64,000 bases of DNA from Micromonospora sp. RHAY321 (GCF_023896955.1 NZ_JAMHIW010000006.1:294145-358144), one strand, 5' to 3'. Shown: positions 40,790 to 49,655, counted from the stretch's first letter. Program-made: numbers and translations. Notes: generated from the letters alone by a model not told the origin.

Positions 40790-41770
40790 TCAGCGGCCGA
40801 CGGGCTCCGCGGCGGGCTCGGCGGGCGCGCCGACGCCGACCACCGGTCGGGGCCGCCGCCGGCCGAACACGCCCTGCGAGACCGCGACCCCCACCAGCAC
40901 GATGAGCGCACCGACCGGCTGGTGCCAGTTGAGCCGCTCGCCGAGCACCACGGCCCCGATCAGCACCGCGAAGATTGGAATCAGGTAGGTGACGGTGGAG
41001 GCGGTGCTCGCCCCGGCCACCCGGATGTTGCGCATGTTGATGACGAAGGCGAGCCCGGTGCCCAGCGCGCCGAGAGTCAGCACACTGGCCAGCACCTTCG
41101 GCGAGAGGTCGGTGGGCAGCGGCGGCGCGCCCGCCACGAACGGGGTGACGATGGCCAACTGCACGGCGGCGAGCAGCAACTGCGCCGTGGAGAGCGACAG
41201 GCCCGAGTGCGCGCTGCCCGCGATGAACCGCTTCTGGTACGGGATGGAGACGCCGTAGCAGGCCGCCGCGCCGAAGCACATCAGCTGCCCGGTGAAGTGG
41301 GCTCCGCCGAGCCCCTCCCAGACACCGAGCACCACGAGGACGCCGAGGAAGCCCAGTGCGAGCCCGACCGCTCGGCGCGCGGTCAGCCGCTCGGTGCGGA
41401 AGACCAGCACCGCCAGCGGCAGCACGATCAGTGGCGTGGTGGCGTTCCAGATGCCGGCCAGCATCGACTCGACGCGCTGCTCGCCGTAGCCGAAGAGGGT
41501 GAAGGGCACGGCCACGCCGAACGCGGCGACGACGGTCAGGTGCGCCCAGACCCGGGGCTCGCGGGGCAGGCGGTCGCGCAGCATCGCGAGCACCACCAAC
41601 AGGGTCAGCGCGCCGGCGGAGACCCGGTAGAGGGTGAGCTGGACGGGGTGCAGCTCCGCCACCCCGACCTTGATGAACAGGAAGCTGGAGCCCCAGATCA
41701 CGGCGAGGGCGACGAAGCCGGGCAGCCAGGCGCGCAGCGGTGCCCTGTCAGGAGTGGTATCGGCGGTCAC
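40790..41770 (-). CDS. EamA/DMT family transporter
   Basis: This 326-residue membrane protein has ten hydrophobic segments in two EamA repeats. The first begins VALAVIWGSSFLFIKVGVAE, the standard DMT start. The second ends VVLGERLNWHQPVGALIVLV, the usual G-E-x2 signature. It probably exports amino acids or metabolites. GTG (codon ends at 41770) is the best start because helix 1 follows shortly, though a GTG three codons earlier is possible. The last 35 residues are a Pro/Arg-rich tail. Confidence 0.88.
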   Translation of the reverse strand: MTADTTPDRAPLRAWLPGFVALAVIWGSSFLFIKVGVAELHPVQLTLYRVSAGALTLLVVLAMLRDRLPREPRVWAHLTVVAAFGVAVPFTLFGYGEQRVESMLAGIWNATTPLIVLPLAVLVFRTERLTARRAVGLALGFLGVLVVLGVWEGLGGAHFTGQLMCFGAAACYGVSIPYQKRFIAGSAHSGLSLSTAQLLLAAVQLAIVTPFVAGAPPLPTDLSPKVLASVLTLGALGTGLAFVINMRNIRVAGASTASTVTYLIPIFAVLIGAVVLGERLNWHQPVGALIVLVGVAVSQGVFGRRRPRPVVGVGAPAEPAAEPVGR

Positions 41771-41912
41771 CCCTGACACTCTGCCGGAGCCGTACGACAA
41801 AGTCCCGCGACTTTCGGACACCGTGGCGACCACCACCATGCCGCCGGTTCTGCTGGTCGAACACGACAAACGGCGTCGACATCGGGGCGGGTCGGTCACG
41901 TAGGGTCGCACC

Positions 41913-43583
41913 GTGGGACGAATTGATGAACTCGCCAACCGCTACGTTGCCGAGTGGGCGCCGTTGAGCCCCACCGGCGCCACCTACGTCGGCATCGCCG
42001 GCCATGACGACCAGCTCGACGACCTGTCGCCCGATGGCTACCAGGCACGCGCAGACCTGACCCGCCGCACGCTCGCCGAGCTGGAGGTCACCGAGCCGGC
42101 CACCGAGGCGGAACGGACCGCCAAGGAGGCCATGCAGGAACGGCTGGGCCTGGATCTCGCCCGGTACGACGCGGGCGAGGCGACCAGCGAGGTCAACGTG
42201 ATCACCAGCGGGCTGCACGACATCCGCATGGTGTTCGACCTCATGCCGACCGAGACGGCCGACGCCAAGGCCAACATCGCGGCCCGACTCAGCGGCTTCG
42301 CCAGCGCGCTGGAGGGCTACAAGACCACGCTGCGCGAGGCGGTCGCCGCCGGCCAGGTCAGCTCGAAGGTGCAGCTCATCGAGGTGGCCAAGCAGTGCGA
42401 CATCTGGGTCGACCCCGATGGGGACAACTTCTTCCACGGGCTGGTCGAGCGGCTGGGCGCCGACGGCACGCTCGGCGCTGACCTGCGCCGGGGCGCGGCG
42501 GCCGCCACCGCGGCGACCGCGGAGTTCGGCCAGTTCCTGCGTACCGAGCTGGCCCCGCACGGGCGGGACAAGCAGGCCGCCGGCCGCGAGCGCTACGAAC
42601 TCGCCTCGCAGTACTTCCTCGGCGCCAAGGTCGACCTGGACGAGACGTACGCCTGGGGCTTCGCCGAGCTGGCCCGCCTGGAGGCGGAGATGCGCGTCGT
42701 CGCCGGGCGCATCGCGGGTTCCGGCGCCAGCGTCGACGACGCCGTACGAGCGCTGGACGCCGACCCGGCGCGCACCATCCAGGGCAAGGAGGCGTTCCGG
42801 GACTGGATGCAGACGCTCGCCGACAAGGCGATCAGCGAGCTGCACGGCACCCACTTCGACATCCCGGAGCAGGTCCGCCGGATCGAGTGCTGCCTCGCAC
42901 CGACCAGCGACGGCGCCATCTACTACACCGGGCCCAGCGAGGACTTCTCCCGCCCCGGCCGGATGTGGTGGGCGGTGCCGCAGGGCATCACCGACTTCTC
43001 CACCTGGCGGGAGGTGACCACCGTCTACCACGAGGGCGTGCCGGGTCACCACCTTCAGGTGGCGCAGACCGCCGTCCGGGCCGACCTGCTCAACCGCTGG
43101 CAGCGGCTGCTCTGCTGGGTCTCCGGGCACGGCGAGGGCTGGGCGCTCTACTCGGAGCGGCTCATGGACGAGCTGGGCTACCTGGAGGACCCGGGCGACA
43201 AGCTGGGCATGCTCGACGGCCAGGCGATGCGCGCGGCCCGGGTGATCGTCGACATCGGCATGCACCTGGAGCTGGAGATCCCGAAGGACAACCCGTTCGG
43301 CTTCCACCCCGGGGAGCGGTGGACGCCCGAGCTGGGCTGGGAGTTCATGCGGGCGCACTGCCGGGTGCCGGACGAGAACCTGCGCTTCGAGCTGAACCGC
43401 TACCTGGGTTGGCCGGGGCAGGCGCCGTCGTACAAGGTCGGTGAGCGGATCTGGTTGCAGGCCCGCGAGGACGCCAAGGCCCGCAAGGGTGCCGACTTCG
43501 ACCTGCGGGAGTTCCACCGGCAGGCGTTGGACCTGGGTGCGCTGGGCCTCGACCCGCTGCGTCGGGCGCTGGCCCGGCTCTGA
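41913..43583 (+). CDS. DUF885 family metallopeptidase-like protein
   Basis: This 556-residue protein has the DUF885 zinc motif HEGVPGHH at about residues 373-380 and the downstream SGHGEGWALYSERLMDELGY, whose Glu probably completes the site. The helical N-terminal half includes DELANRYVAEWAPLSPTGAT and ELASQYFLGAKVDLDETYAW. No signal peptide is seen, so it should be cytoplasmic. Family members behave as carboxypeptidases or oligopeptidases, but few are tested. GTG start gives MGRIDELAN. It converges on the DUF6114 gene over a hairpin. Confidence 0.88.
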   Translation: MGRIDELANRYVAEWAPLSPTGATYVGIAGHDDQLDDLSPDGYQARADLTRRTLAELEVTEPATEAERTAKEAMQERLGLDLARYDAGEATSEVNVITSGLHDIRMVFDLMPTETADAKANIAARLSGFASALEGYKTTLREAVAAGQVSSKVQLIEVAKQCDIWVDPDGDNFFHGLVERLGADGTLGADLRRGAAAATAATAEFGQFLRTELAPHGRDKQAAGRERYELASQYFLGAKVDLDETYAWGFAELARLEAEMRVVAGRIAGSGASVDDAVRALDADPARTIQGKEAFRDWMQTLADKAISELHGTHFDIPEQVRRIECCLAPTSDGAIYYTGPSEDFSRPGRMWWAVPQGITDFSTWREVTTVYHEGVPGHHLQVAQTAVRADLLNRWQRLLCWVSGHGEGWALYSERLMDELGYLEDPGDKLGMLDGQAMRAARVIVDIGMHLELEIPKDNPFGFHPGERWTPELGWEFMRAHCRVPDENLRFELNRYLGWPGQAPSYKVGERIWLQAREDAKARKGADFDLREFHRQALDLGALGLDPLRRALARL

Positions 43584-43587
43584 GCCG

Positions 43588-43643
43588 GTCACGGCTCCGG
43601 GCGCCGGCGGTACGACGGCGTCGGCACCCGGGGCCGTGGTGAC
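43588..43643. terminator. Bidirectional hairpin between DUF885 and DUF6114 genes
   Basis: GTCACGGC-TCCGGG-type left arm (43588-43605) pairs with CCCGGGGCCGTGGTGAC-type right arm (43626-43643), with an extra CGCCG/CGGC pairing inside. The arms are imperfect but long, between convergent genes. Confidence 0.6.
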
Positions 43644-43654
43644 GGGCGTGCCGC

Positions 43655-45139
43655 TCAGCCGAGGGTCAGGGCCAGCCCCGGCCGGGCGGTCAGCGTGTCA
43701 CTGGTGACGAACGCCAGGTCGATGACCGGGTCGGTGAACGTGATCGGGATGGGCGAGGTGACCGGGAGGCCGTCCGGCAGCGGCAGATCCGGAGTGAGCG
43801 TGATCTTGATGCCGAGCAGCCGGCCGACGAACCGGGTGGAGTAGAAGGCCACGTCACCACGGACGGTCAGCCGGTCGGTCGCGTACCGCTGGGTGCGCCC
43901 CTGCGGGCCGTCCGCGACCAGCAGGAAGTCGTCGGTCACCGCCTCGCGCATGCTGAACTTCAGCACCTTGAGGTTGCCCTTCTCGGTCTGCAACTCGGTG
44001 GTCCCGTCGAACCGCAGCCCGGTCATGGTCACCTTGGAGCCGGTGAGCTTGGACGGCGTCTGCGCCACCCTGGGCAGGCTCGGGTCGGCGGCGATACGCG
44101 GCAGGGGCTTGCCCGGCTCCACCGTGGGCGGTGTCGTGGTGCCCGGGCCGCCCGGCCGGGCCGGTGTCGGCGACGGGCAGGCGGTTTTCCCGGGGCGGGT
44201 CGGCGTGCCGGTCGGCTGCGGCGTGGGTTGCGCGGTCGGGCTCACCGACGGCGTGGGGTTGTCCCTGTGGCGTCCACCGGTGAGCAGGTCGCCGATCCCG
44301 TCCAGGATGTCGGTGATCACGTTGCCGCCCCGCTCCGGGCTCGGGCTGGGCGTCGGTGTCGCGGTCGGCGCGCTGCGGCTGGGCGACGGCGTGGCCGTCC
44401 GGGACGGGGTGGGACAGGCGGTCGCGGTGGGCCGGTTCGGTGCGGCCTGCACCGCTCGGGGTTGGGTGGCCAGTCCGATGGCGGCGAGGCCGAGCACCAC
44501 CAGCGCGATGCCGAAGGCCCGCGGATCGGCGGAACGTCCCGGCCACTCGGGTGGCGCGTCCGCGCCGGTCGCGTCGCCCGCCGGGCGATCCACCCGCTCG
44601 TCGACGGCCGACGTCGTGGCCAGCACCGCATCAACGTGCTCGGGGCGGGCCTCTTCAGCCTCGACCTGTTCGGCGTTGTCCCGTTCGGCGTTGCTCTGGT
44701 CGGCGTCGACCTGGTCCCCGTCCGCCTGTTCCGCTGCGGCCGGCGACGGTCGGGCCGGCGTCCAGGCGAAGGCGAGCGCGCTGCCAACGATGCCGAGCAA
44801 CAGACCGATGAAGAAGCCGCCGAGGTTGAGCCCGATCAGCGAGTAGACAGCGGTGACCGCCGCGACGACCGAGTAGAACGGCCGCTGCGCCGGGCTGAGC
44901 CAGAGCAACAGGCCGCAGGTCACCAGGATGATCGGGATCAGTAGCGAGAGCAGGCCGGTGGCGCCACTGTGGAAGCTCAGGCCGTTGATCGTCATGCGGG
45001 TGGAGGCGAACATCTCCACCCCCGCCAGGGCGGTGAGGAGGCCACCCCAGAACGGTCGGCTCCGCTGCCAGCGGCGGAAGGTCCGCCACGCCTGGGCCGT
45101 ACCGCCGGGCCGGGCGTGGGACGGGTTGGCGGTTGTCAC
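43655..45139 (-). CDS. DUF6114 domain membrane protein
   Basis: This 494-residue protein has an N-terminal membrane domain with four hydrophobic segments (about 30-125: FWGGLLTALAGVEMFASTRM; SGATGLLSLLIPIILVTCGL; and two more). It then has an acidic Ala/Asp/Gln-rich stretch (about 132-165), another helix, a long Pro/Thr/Ser linker, and an extracellular C-terminal beta-rich domain (about 365-494). The DUF6114 gene normally follows a DUF6230 gene, as here. The function is unknown; envelope or spore-surface roles are possible. GTG (codon ends at 45139) has AGGAGGAG upstream. Confidence 0.85.
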   Translation of the reverse strand: MTTANPSHARPGGTAQAWRTFRRWQRSRPFWGGLLTALAGVEMFASTRMTINGLSFHSGATGLLSLLIPIILVTCGLLLWLSPAQRPFYSVVAAVTAVYSLIGLNLGGFFIGLLLGIVGSALAFAWTPARPSPAAAEQADGDQVDADQSNAERDNAEQVEAEEARPEHVDAVLATTSAVDERVDRPAGDATGADAPPEWPGRSADPRAFGIALVVLGLAAIGLATQPRAVQAAPNRPTATACPTPSRTATPSPSRSAPTATPTPSPSPERGGNVITDILDGIGDLLTGGRHRDNPTPSVSPTAQPTPQPTGTPTRPGKTACPSPTPARPGGPGTTTPPTVEPGKPLPRIAADPSLPRVAQTPSKLTGSKVTMTGLRFDGTTELQTEKGNLKVLKFSMREAVTDDFLLVADGPQGRTQRYATDRLTVRGDVAFYSTRFVGRLLGIKITLTPDLPLPDGLPVTSPIPITFTDPVIDLAFVTSDTLTARPGLALTLG

Positions 45140-45215
45140 GTACTCCTCCTGGCGCAGCGGGGCGGGACAGGGACGTGGCCCCGCGGTGGTCGGCCACCGC
45201 GGGCCACGACTCACC

Positions 45216-45830
45216 TCAGAAGCACTCCTTGCCCTTGGCGTCGTCGCCCACGTTGACCTTCAGCTTGAGTCCGACGAGGTTGAAGGTGGCCGCCGTGGTG
45301 TACCGGGACACCTGCTGGAGGTTGGTGATGCTGACGTGGTCGGAGTTCTGGCCGAACGAACCCTTCTGCGCCGTCGGGTTCAGGTCGGTCGCGTCCCGGC
45401 CGATCTTGATGTTGGTGAACGTCGCGTTGCCGTTGAGCGAGTCCATGGCGATCAGCAGGTCCTTGGCCCGCGCGGGCTCCTTGCCCTGGCCGGCGTTGAT
45501 CGTGAGCACCACCGGCATGCCGGGCAGGTCGGCGCGGACGGACTGGCAGAGGTTGTACAGCTCGGCGCTGCTGATCTCGGAGAGGGCGATCGGGTGGACC
45601 TTGCCGTCCTTGCCCTTCTCCCGGACGACCCCGCCGTACTGGGTGAAGCCGTCGCCCTCAAGGCGGTCGGCGCCGATCTTGAACGTCTGCCCGGACACCG
45701 TGATGTCGGATGCGATGGCGCCGGACGACATACCGAACAGGATGGCGCCGGCGGCGGCCGTGGCGGGCACGAGCATCGCGGCGAACCGCCGCCACCGGGT
45801 ACGACCCTGACTGTCAAACCGATCCTGCAC
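45216..45830 (-). CDS. DUF6230 family secreted protein
   Basis: This 204-residue protein has a signal-anchor (RFAAMLVPATAAAGAILFGM) and an extracellular beta-rich part with FKIGADRLEGDGFTQYGGVV, IALSEISSAELYNLCQSVRA and a C-terminal KGKECF. Two cysteines may form a disulfide. It is encoded 76 bases upstream of the DUF6114 gene, the conserved pairing in actinomycetes. The function is unknown. GTG (codon ends at 45830) has AGGAGGA. Its upstream region holds three TTAC-N6-GTAA palindromes, suggesting tight control. Confidence 0.85.
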   Translation of the reverse strand: MQDRFDSQGRTRWRRFAAMLVPATAAAGAILFGMSSGAIASDITVSGQTFKIGADRLEGDGFTQYGGVVREKGKDGKVHPIALSEISSAELYNLCQSVRADLPGMPVVLTINAGQGKEPARAKDLLIAMDSLNGNATFTNIKIGRDATDLNPTAQKGSFGQNSDHVSITNLQQVSRYTTAATFNLVGLKLKVNVGDDAKGKECF

Positions 45831-45901
45831 GGGTTCCTCCTCAGGTGGATGCGCGCGGGTGGTCGGTCCCGAACTGGCGGCCCGCACCGGGCCCGTCATC
45901 T

Positions 45902-45917
45902 GTTACCGGCGGGTAAC
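45902..45917. promoter_or_regulatory. TTAC-N6-GTAA operator candidate, site 1
   Basis: GTTACCGGCGGGTAAC, a nearly perfect palindrome with TTAC at 45903 and GTAA at 45913, lies 72 bases upstream of the DUF6230 start. Confidence 0.5.
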
Positions 45918-45965
45918 GACCGAGCCTGATCGTGCACCCGCTGCGGCGGGCCTCACAACCCCCTG

Positions 45966-45981
45966 ATTACCCGGCGGTAAC
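45966..45981. promoter_or_regulatory. TTAC-N6-GTAA operator candidate, site 2
   Basis: ATTACCCGGCGGTAAC has TTAC at 45967 and GTAA at 45977. It is the near reverse complement of site 1, with the same spacing of 6, and lies 64 bases from it (about six helical turns). Confidence 0.5.
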
Positions 45982-46110
45982 AGGAGGGCGACCCACGAGC
46001 ACGCTGCCGTCACGAAACGTGGTGGTTCTGGGATGGACAGAAGCCTTATGGCGCTACAAAAGTGGCATAGCCCTGGACTGCAGCAGCGCAGAGTGACAGA
46101 GCATCGACGG

Positions 46111-46126
46111 ATTACAATTGAGTAAC
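46111..46126. promoter_or_regulatory. TTAC-N6-GTAA operator candidate, site 3
   Basis: ATTACAATTGAGTAAC has TTAC at 46112 and GTAA at 46122, and an AT-rich centre unlike sites 1 and 2. It is nearer to the methyltransferase gene. Confidence 0.4.
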
Positions 46127-46245
46127 GGATGTAAAGTACGCAGGTCGGAGAGCCGGGCTCGGCTCACGCCCGCTCGCCCGAACGTCCAAGCGGACCACAA
46201 ACCAGCCGCCCCCCAATGGACGCCCGGTTGCCCTAGGGTTTCGGC

Positions 46246-46995
46246 GTGGATCTGGGAGATGTGCGACGTGACTGGACCACCCTGGGAGCTGAAGATCCAC
46301 TCTGGGCCGTCCTCGTCCAGCCCGGCAAGCGCGGCGGGCAGTGGGACGTCGAGGAGTTCCTGGCCACCGGCCGCGCCGACGTCGAGGAGACGGCGGGCCG
46401 GCTCCGCCAGCTCGGCCTGCCGAATCGTTGGGAGCGAGTGCTCGACTTCGGCTGCGGCGTCGGACGGCTGTCCCAGGCGCTGGCTCCGCACGCGGGCGAA
46501 GTGGTCGCCGTCGACATCGCTCCGCCCATGCTGGAGACCGCCCGACGACTGGACCGGAGCGCCGGGAACATCCGGTTCGTCCTCAACGATGCGCCCGACC
46601 TGAGCCAGTTCCCTGACGGCCACTTCGACCTGGTCTACAGCGCCCTGGTGTTGCAGCACCTGCCGCGCCCCGCCATCGACCACTACCTGGCCGAGTTCCT
46701 GCGCGTGCTGCGACCGGGCGGGACCGCGGTCCTGGGGTTACCAACCGAGCGGGCGTGCACGGCCAGAGGCATCATCTGGCAGGTGGCACCCTTCCGCATG
46801 ATCAGCTGGGCGCAGCGCCACCTGCTCAACTATCCGGCGCCTATGACCATGACGGTCGTGCCGCACACCGACATGGTGCGACTGATGGCCGCACAGGGTG
46901 GCGACATCGTCGGGCAGTGGCGCGATCTGCGGTACAGCGAAGACTGGGTGAGCATGCGATACGCGGTGCGCCGCGCCCAGTCACCGAACGACTGA
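46246..46995 (+). CDS. Class I SAM-dependent methyltransferase
   Basis: This 249-residue enzyme has motif I VLDFGCGVGRLSQALAPHAG (about residues 65-84), VVAVDIAPPMLETARRL as motif II, and the LVYSALVLQHLPRPAIDHYL motif IV/V. The C-terminal part with GIIWQVAPFRMISWAQRHLL may cap the acceptor site. The acceptor is unknown, but the gene heads an envelope region. The GTG start at 46246 gives MDLGDVRRDWTTLG, like other family members. A hairpin overlaps the stop codon. Confidence 0.86.
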   Translation: MDLGDVRRDWTTLGAEDPLWAVLVQPGKRGGQWDVEEFLATGRADVEETAGRLRQLGLPNRWERVLDFGCGVGRLSQALAPHAGEVVAVDIAPPMLETARRLDRSAGNIRFVLNDAPDLSQFPDGHFDLVYSALVLQHLPRPAIDHYLAEFLRVLRPGGTAVLGLPTERACTARGIIWQVAPFRMISWAQRHLLNYPAPMTMTVVPHTDMVRLMAAQGGDIVGQWRDLRYSEDWVSMRYAVRRAQSPND

Positions 46996-47027
46996 GGGGT
47001 GGACCGCATCGCGGCCACCCCTCAGTC
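46990..47027. terminator. Hairpin overlapping the methyltransferase stop
   Basis: GACTGAGGGGTGG (46990-47002) pairs perfectly with CCACCCCTCAGTC (47015-47027). It lies between convergent genes and so serves both. Confidence 0.85.
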
Positions 47028-47048
47028 GTGCTTCCGGTCGTACGCGCG

Positions 47049-48269
47049 TCAGCGCTGCTCCACCTCGCCGGGCGCCGGCCGCTGGGTCGGCACCGTCGGG
47101 TCCTCGGACTTCCAGTTCGTCGACGCCGGCGGGATCTCGTCGGTCAGCGGACCGGCCGCGGGCTCACTCCTGGACTGCTCGACGGTCTCGGAGTCGCGTA
47201 CCGGCTCCTGGTCCACCCGCGTCGTAGACGTGTCGGCGGCCGGCGCCGCAGCCGGCGTGGCGACCGCCGGCTCGGCACGGTGCCGGGCGGTGCCGCCGTT
47301 GGGCCGCGTCACCAGCCACACGCCGACAACGAGGGCGAGCAGGCCGAGGACACCGGCGGCGATCGGGCCCCAGAGACTGATCAGGCCGATCTTGAAGCGG
47401 TTGTCCTTGACCGTCTCGACGCTGCGGCTGACCGTCTCGTCGGTGTAGTTGAAGTCCGCGTCCAGCAGCACCGTCGGGCTGCCGGTGTTCGGGCGCAACT
47501 CCTTGTGCTGCTGCTCCCGGACGTTCACGTACGAGCCAGTCACCGGGTCGACCCAGAGCGTCCGGGTGTTGCTGTAGACGATCTGGCCGCTGGTGGCACC
47601 GGGGGCGAACTTGCCGATCAGGGTCTGGAGGCTGCTCTCCGGGGTGGCCAGCACCTCGTTCTCGATCCGCTGCTCGAAGCGGTACGCCTCGACGCCCTTG
47701 ATCTTCTCCGTGCCGGTGAACTTCGCCGGGATGGCCCGCTTCAGGTCACGGTCGAAGACCTGGTAATCCCGCTTTCCCGTACCGAACGGGAACTTGTAGA
47801 CCTGGCCGGAGTAACTCACGTTGCCGACCGGGGTCTCGTCCGCCCCGGTCTCGTTGAGCCACTGGTCCTTCCACGGGGCGGCGGCTCCGGAGATCCGGTA
47901 CAGAGCGAGCTCCGTGCTGTACTGGCTGACCACATCCTCGTTGTCGGCACGCCTGACCGTCTGGTAGACGTCCCAGATCACCGCGTCGCCCTTGAGCTCC
48001 TTCGGCAGCCGGTCCTTCGTGTCGTCCGGCTGCGGAATGACCTCCACGTTGGACAGCAGCGTGGCCTGCGGGACCTCGATGCTCACCGAGCTTCCGTTGG
48101 CGGTGATCTTCAGGAACTTGGCGTCCTTCGCCTCAGCGATGGACGTCGTCGGTTCGAGATCGTAGGGGAGTTTGGTCACGGCGGGGGCCACATAAAACGG
48201 CAGCCCGGCCGCGAAGACCAGCAATAAGACGCCAAGCCCGAAGAGCGCGGCGCCCACGCGAAGCTTCAC
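47049..48269 (-). CDS. DUF3068 domain membrane protein
   Basis: This 406-residue protein has an N-terminal helix (about 4-28, VGAALFGLGVLLLVFAAGLP), a large extracellular beta domain (about 30-300) with YDLEPTTSIAEAKDAKFLK and WVDPVTGSYVNVREQQHKEL, a second helix (about 312-335) and an acidic Pro/Thr-rich tail. The pattern matches actinobacterial DUF3068 (porin PorA-like N-terminal type). In corynebacteria relatives occur near mycolate envelope genes. GTG start preceded by CAGGAGGATGA. It is divergent from the acyltransferase gene. Confidence 0.88.
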   Translation of the reverse strand: MKLRVGAALFGLGVLLLVFAAGLPFYVAPAVTKLPYDLEPTTSIAEAKDAKFLKITANGSSVSIEVPQATLLSNVEVIPQPDDTKDRLPKELKGDAVIWDVYQTVRRADNEDVVSQYSTELALYRISGAAAPWKDQWLNETGADETPVGNVSYSGQVYKFPFGTGKRDYQVFDRDLKRAIPAKFTGTEKIKGVEAYRFEQRIENEVLATPESSLQTLIGKFAPGATSGQIVYSNTRTLWVDPVTGSYVNVREQQHKELRPNTGSPTVLLDADFNYTDETVSRSVETVKDNRFKIGLISLWGPIAAGVLGLLALVVGVWLVTRPNGGTARHRAEPAVATPAAAPAADTSTTRVDQEPVRDSETVEQSRSEPAAGPLTDEIPPASTNWKSEDPTVPTQRPAPGEVEQR

Positions 48270-48279
48270 TCATCCTCCT

Positions 48280-48342
48280 GTAACCTGCCGCCCTACGACC
48301 TGTTGTCCGGGGCACCCGATCCTTAACATGGCGGGAGGTTAC
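48280..48342. promoter_or_regulatory. Inverted GTAACCT/AGGTTAC pair between divergent genes
   Basis: GTAACCT at 48280-48286 and AGGTTAC at 48336-48342 are exact inverted copies 49 bases apart, in the 111-base gap between DUF3068 and the acyltransferase. They could be half-sites controlling both promoters. Confidence 0.3.
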
Positions 48343-48380
48343 TCTCCGGTCACCTTCAAAGCGACCCCCTGGATGTCCAG

Positions 48381-49655
48381 ATGTCCACAGCCGCCGCGCC
48401 AATAGCGTCGGAGCCTTCGGTCACCGGCCGGCTACCCGCCCTCGACGCGCTGCGTGCGATCGGCGCCATCGCCGTCGTCGGCCACCACGTCGGCTTCCAG
48501 ACCGCCGCCACCATGAACACCTCGTGGGGCGGCTGGCTGGCCCGGTTGGACGTCGGCGTCGCGATCTTCTTCGTGCTCTCCGGGTTCCTGCTGTTCCGGC
48601 CGTGGGCCCTCAACGCCGCGACCGGCCGGCCCCGGCCACGCGCCGGGCGGTATCTCTGGCGGCGGGCCCTGCGGATCCTGCCGGCGTACTGGCTGGCGGT
48701 GGTGGTCTGCCTGATCGTCCTGCCGCAGAACCGGCCGGCGTCCGCCGGTGACTGGATCCGGCACCTGACCTTCACCCAGATCTACCAGCCCGGCCAACTG
48801 CGCTCCGGGCTCAGCCAGACCTGGAGCCTCGCCACCGAGGTCACGTTCTACCTGATCCTGCCGCTGGTCGCCGTGCTCGCCGTGGGCCGGTCCTGGCGTC
48901 CGGTGCGAACCGTCGTGATCGTCAGCACCGGAGTGCTGGTGACCGCCGGGTGGCTCGCCCTGATGGGGCTCGGCCGGCTCGACAACGCCCTGCACACCAT
49001 GTGGCTCCCCTCGTACGCGGCCTGGTTCAGCGCGGGTATGGCCCTGGCGGCGGCGCACGTCGCGCTGCGGACCGGAACCGCGCCGCGCGCCTTCCGCGTG
49101 CTGGACGACCTCGCCTCGGCCCCCGTCGCCTGCTGGGTCGCGGCCGCCGGCCTCCTGGCGATCGCCACGACACCCGTCGCCGGTCCCCGCGACCTCACCG
49201 GACCGACGGCCGCCGAGTACACGGTCAAGCTGACCCTGTACCTCGCGACCGCGTCGCTGATCCTGATCCCGGTGGCGTTCGGCGGGCCGACCCGGGTGAA
49301 GGATGCCTTCAGCAGCGGCCCCGCGCGCTGGCTCGGCACGGTCTCCTACGGCCTGTTCCTGTGGCACCCGCTGGTCCTGGAACTCATCTACGTGCTGGAC
49401 GACCGCCCGTTGTTCACCGGCGGGCTGCTCAGCACCTTCGCCCTCACCATGGTCTTCGGCCTCACCTACGCCGCGGTCAGCTACTACGGCGTCGAGCGCC
49501 CCATCCAGGTGCTCGGCTCCCAGCGACGCCGGCCGCGCCGCGCCGGACGGGTCCCGGAAGCACCGGCCCTGGACGCGGCCGCGGCATCCCCGGGCGCTCC
49601 GCCGCCGGAGGTCGACACCGGCACCGCGGCACCGGCGGTCGGTCCGTCACGCTGA
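48381..49655 (+). CDS. Acyltransferase family 3 membrane protein
   Basis: This 424-residue protein has about ten hydrophobic segments. The family start LPALDALRAIGAIAVVGHHV carries the catalytic His (about residue 39-40), and DVGVAIFFVLSGFLLFRPWA follows. LRILPAYWLAVVVCLIVLP and TEVTFYLILPLVAVLAVG are also typical. It probably O-acylates a sugar of an exported polymer. The C-terminal 55 residues are Arg then Pro/Ala-rich and cytoplasmic. ATG at 48381. It is followed after 87 bases by the glycosyltransferase gene in the same direction. Confidence 0.9.
   Translation: MSTAAAPIASEPSVTGRLPALDALRAIGAIAVVGHHVGFQTAATMNTSWGGWLARLDVGVAIFFVLSGFLLFRPWALNAATGRPRPRAGRYLWRRALRILPAYWLAVVVCLIVLPQNRPASAGDWIRHLTFTQIYQPGQLRSGLSQTWSLATEVTFYLILPLVAVLAVGRSWRPVRTVVIVSTGVLVTAGWLALMGLGRLDNALHTMWLPSYAAWFSAGMALAAAHVALRTGTAPRAFRVLDDLASAPVACWVAAAGLLAIATTPVAGPRDLTGPTAAEYTVKLTLYLATASLILIPVAFGGPTRVKDAFSSGPARWLGTVSYGLFLWHPLVLELIYVLDDRPLFTGGLLSTFALTMVFGLTYAAVSYYGVERPIQVLGSQRRRPRRAGRVPEAPALDAAAASPGAPPPEVDTGTAAPAVGPSR

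Larger units (their letters stand above)
45831..46245. other. Intergenic region between DUF6230 and methyltransferase genes
   Basis: These 415 bases hold no supportable gene. They contain three TTAC-N6-GTAA sites (listed separately). A markedly AT-richer patch runs from about 46040 to 46140, unlike the surroundings. The leftward DUF6230 promoter and the rightward methyltransferase promoter must both lie here. Confidence 0.6.

Noticed and set aside
41748..43592. 614-codon minus-strand frame opposite the DUF885 gene
   Set aside because: His/Arg/Leu/Val-biased antisense frame; the DUF885 zinc motif and full-length fit are on the plus strand.
46054..46683. Minus-strand frame of 209 codons opposite the methyltransferase start
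   Set aside because: It crosses the regulatory region and opposes a clear methyltransferase; no motif or ribosome site is present.
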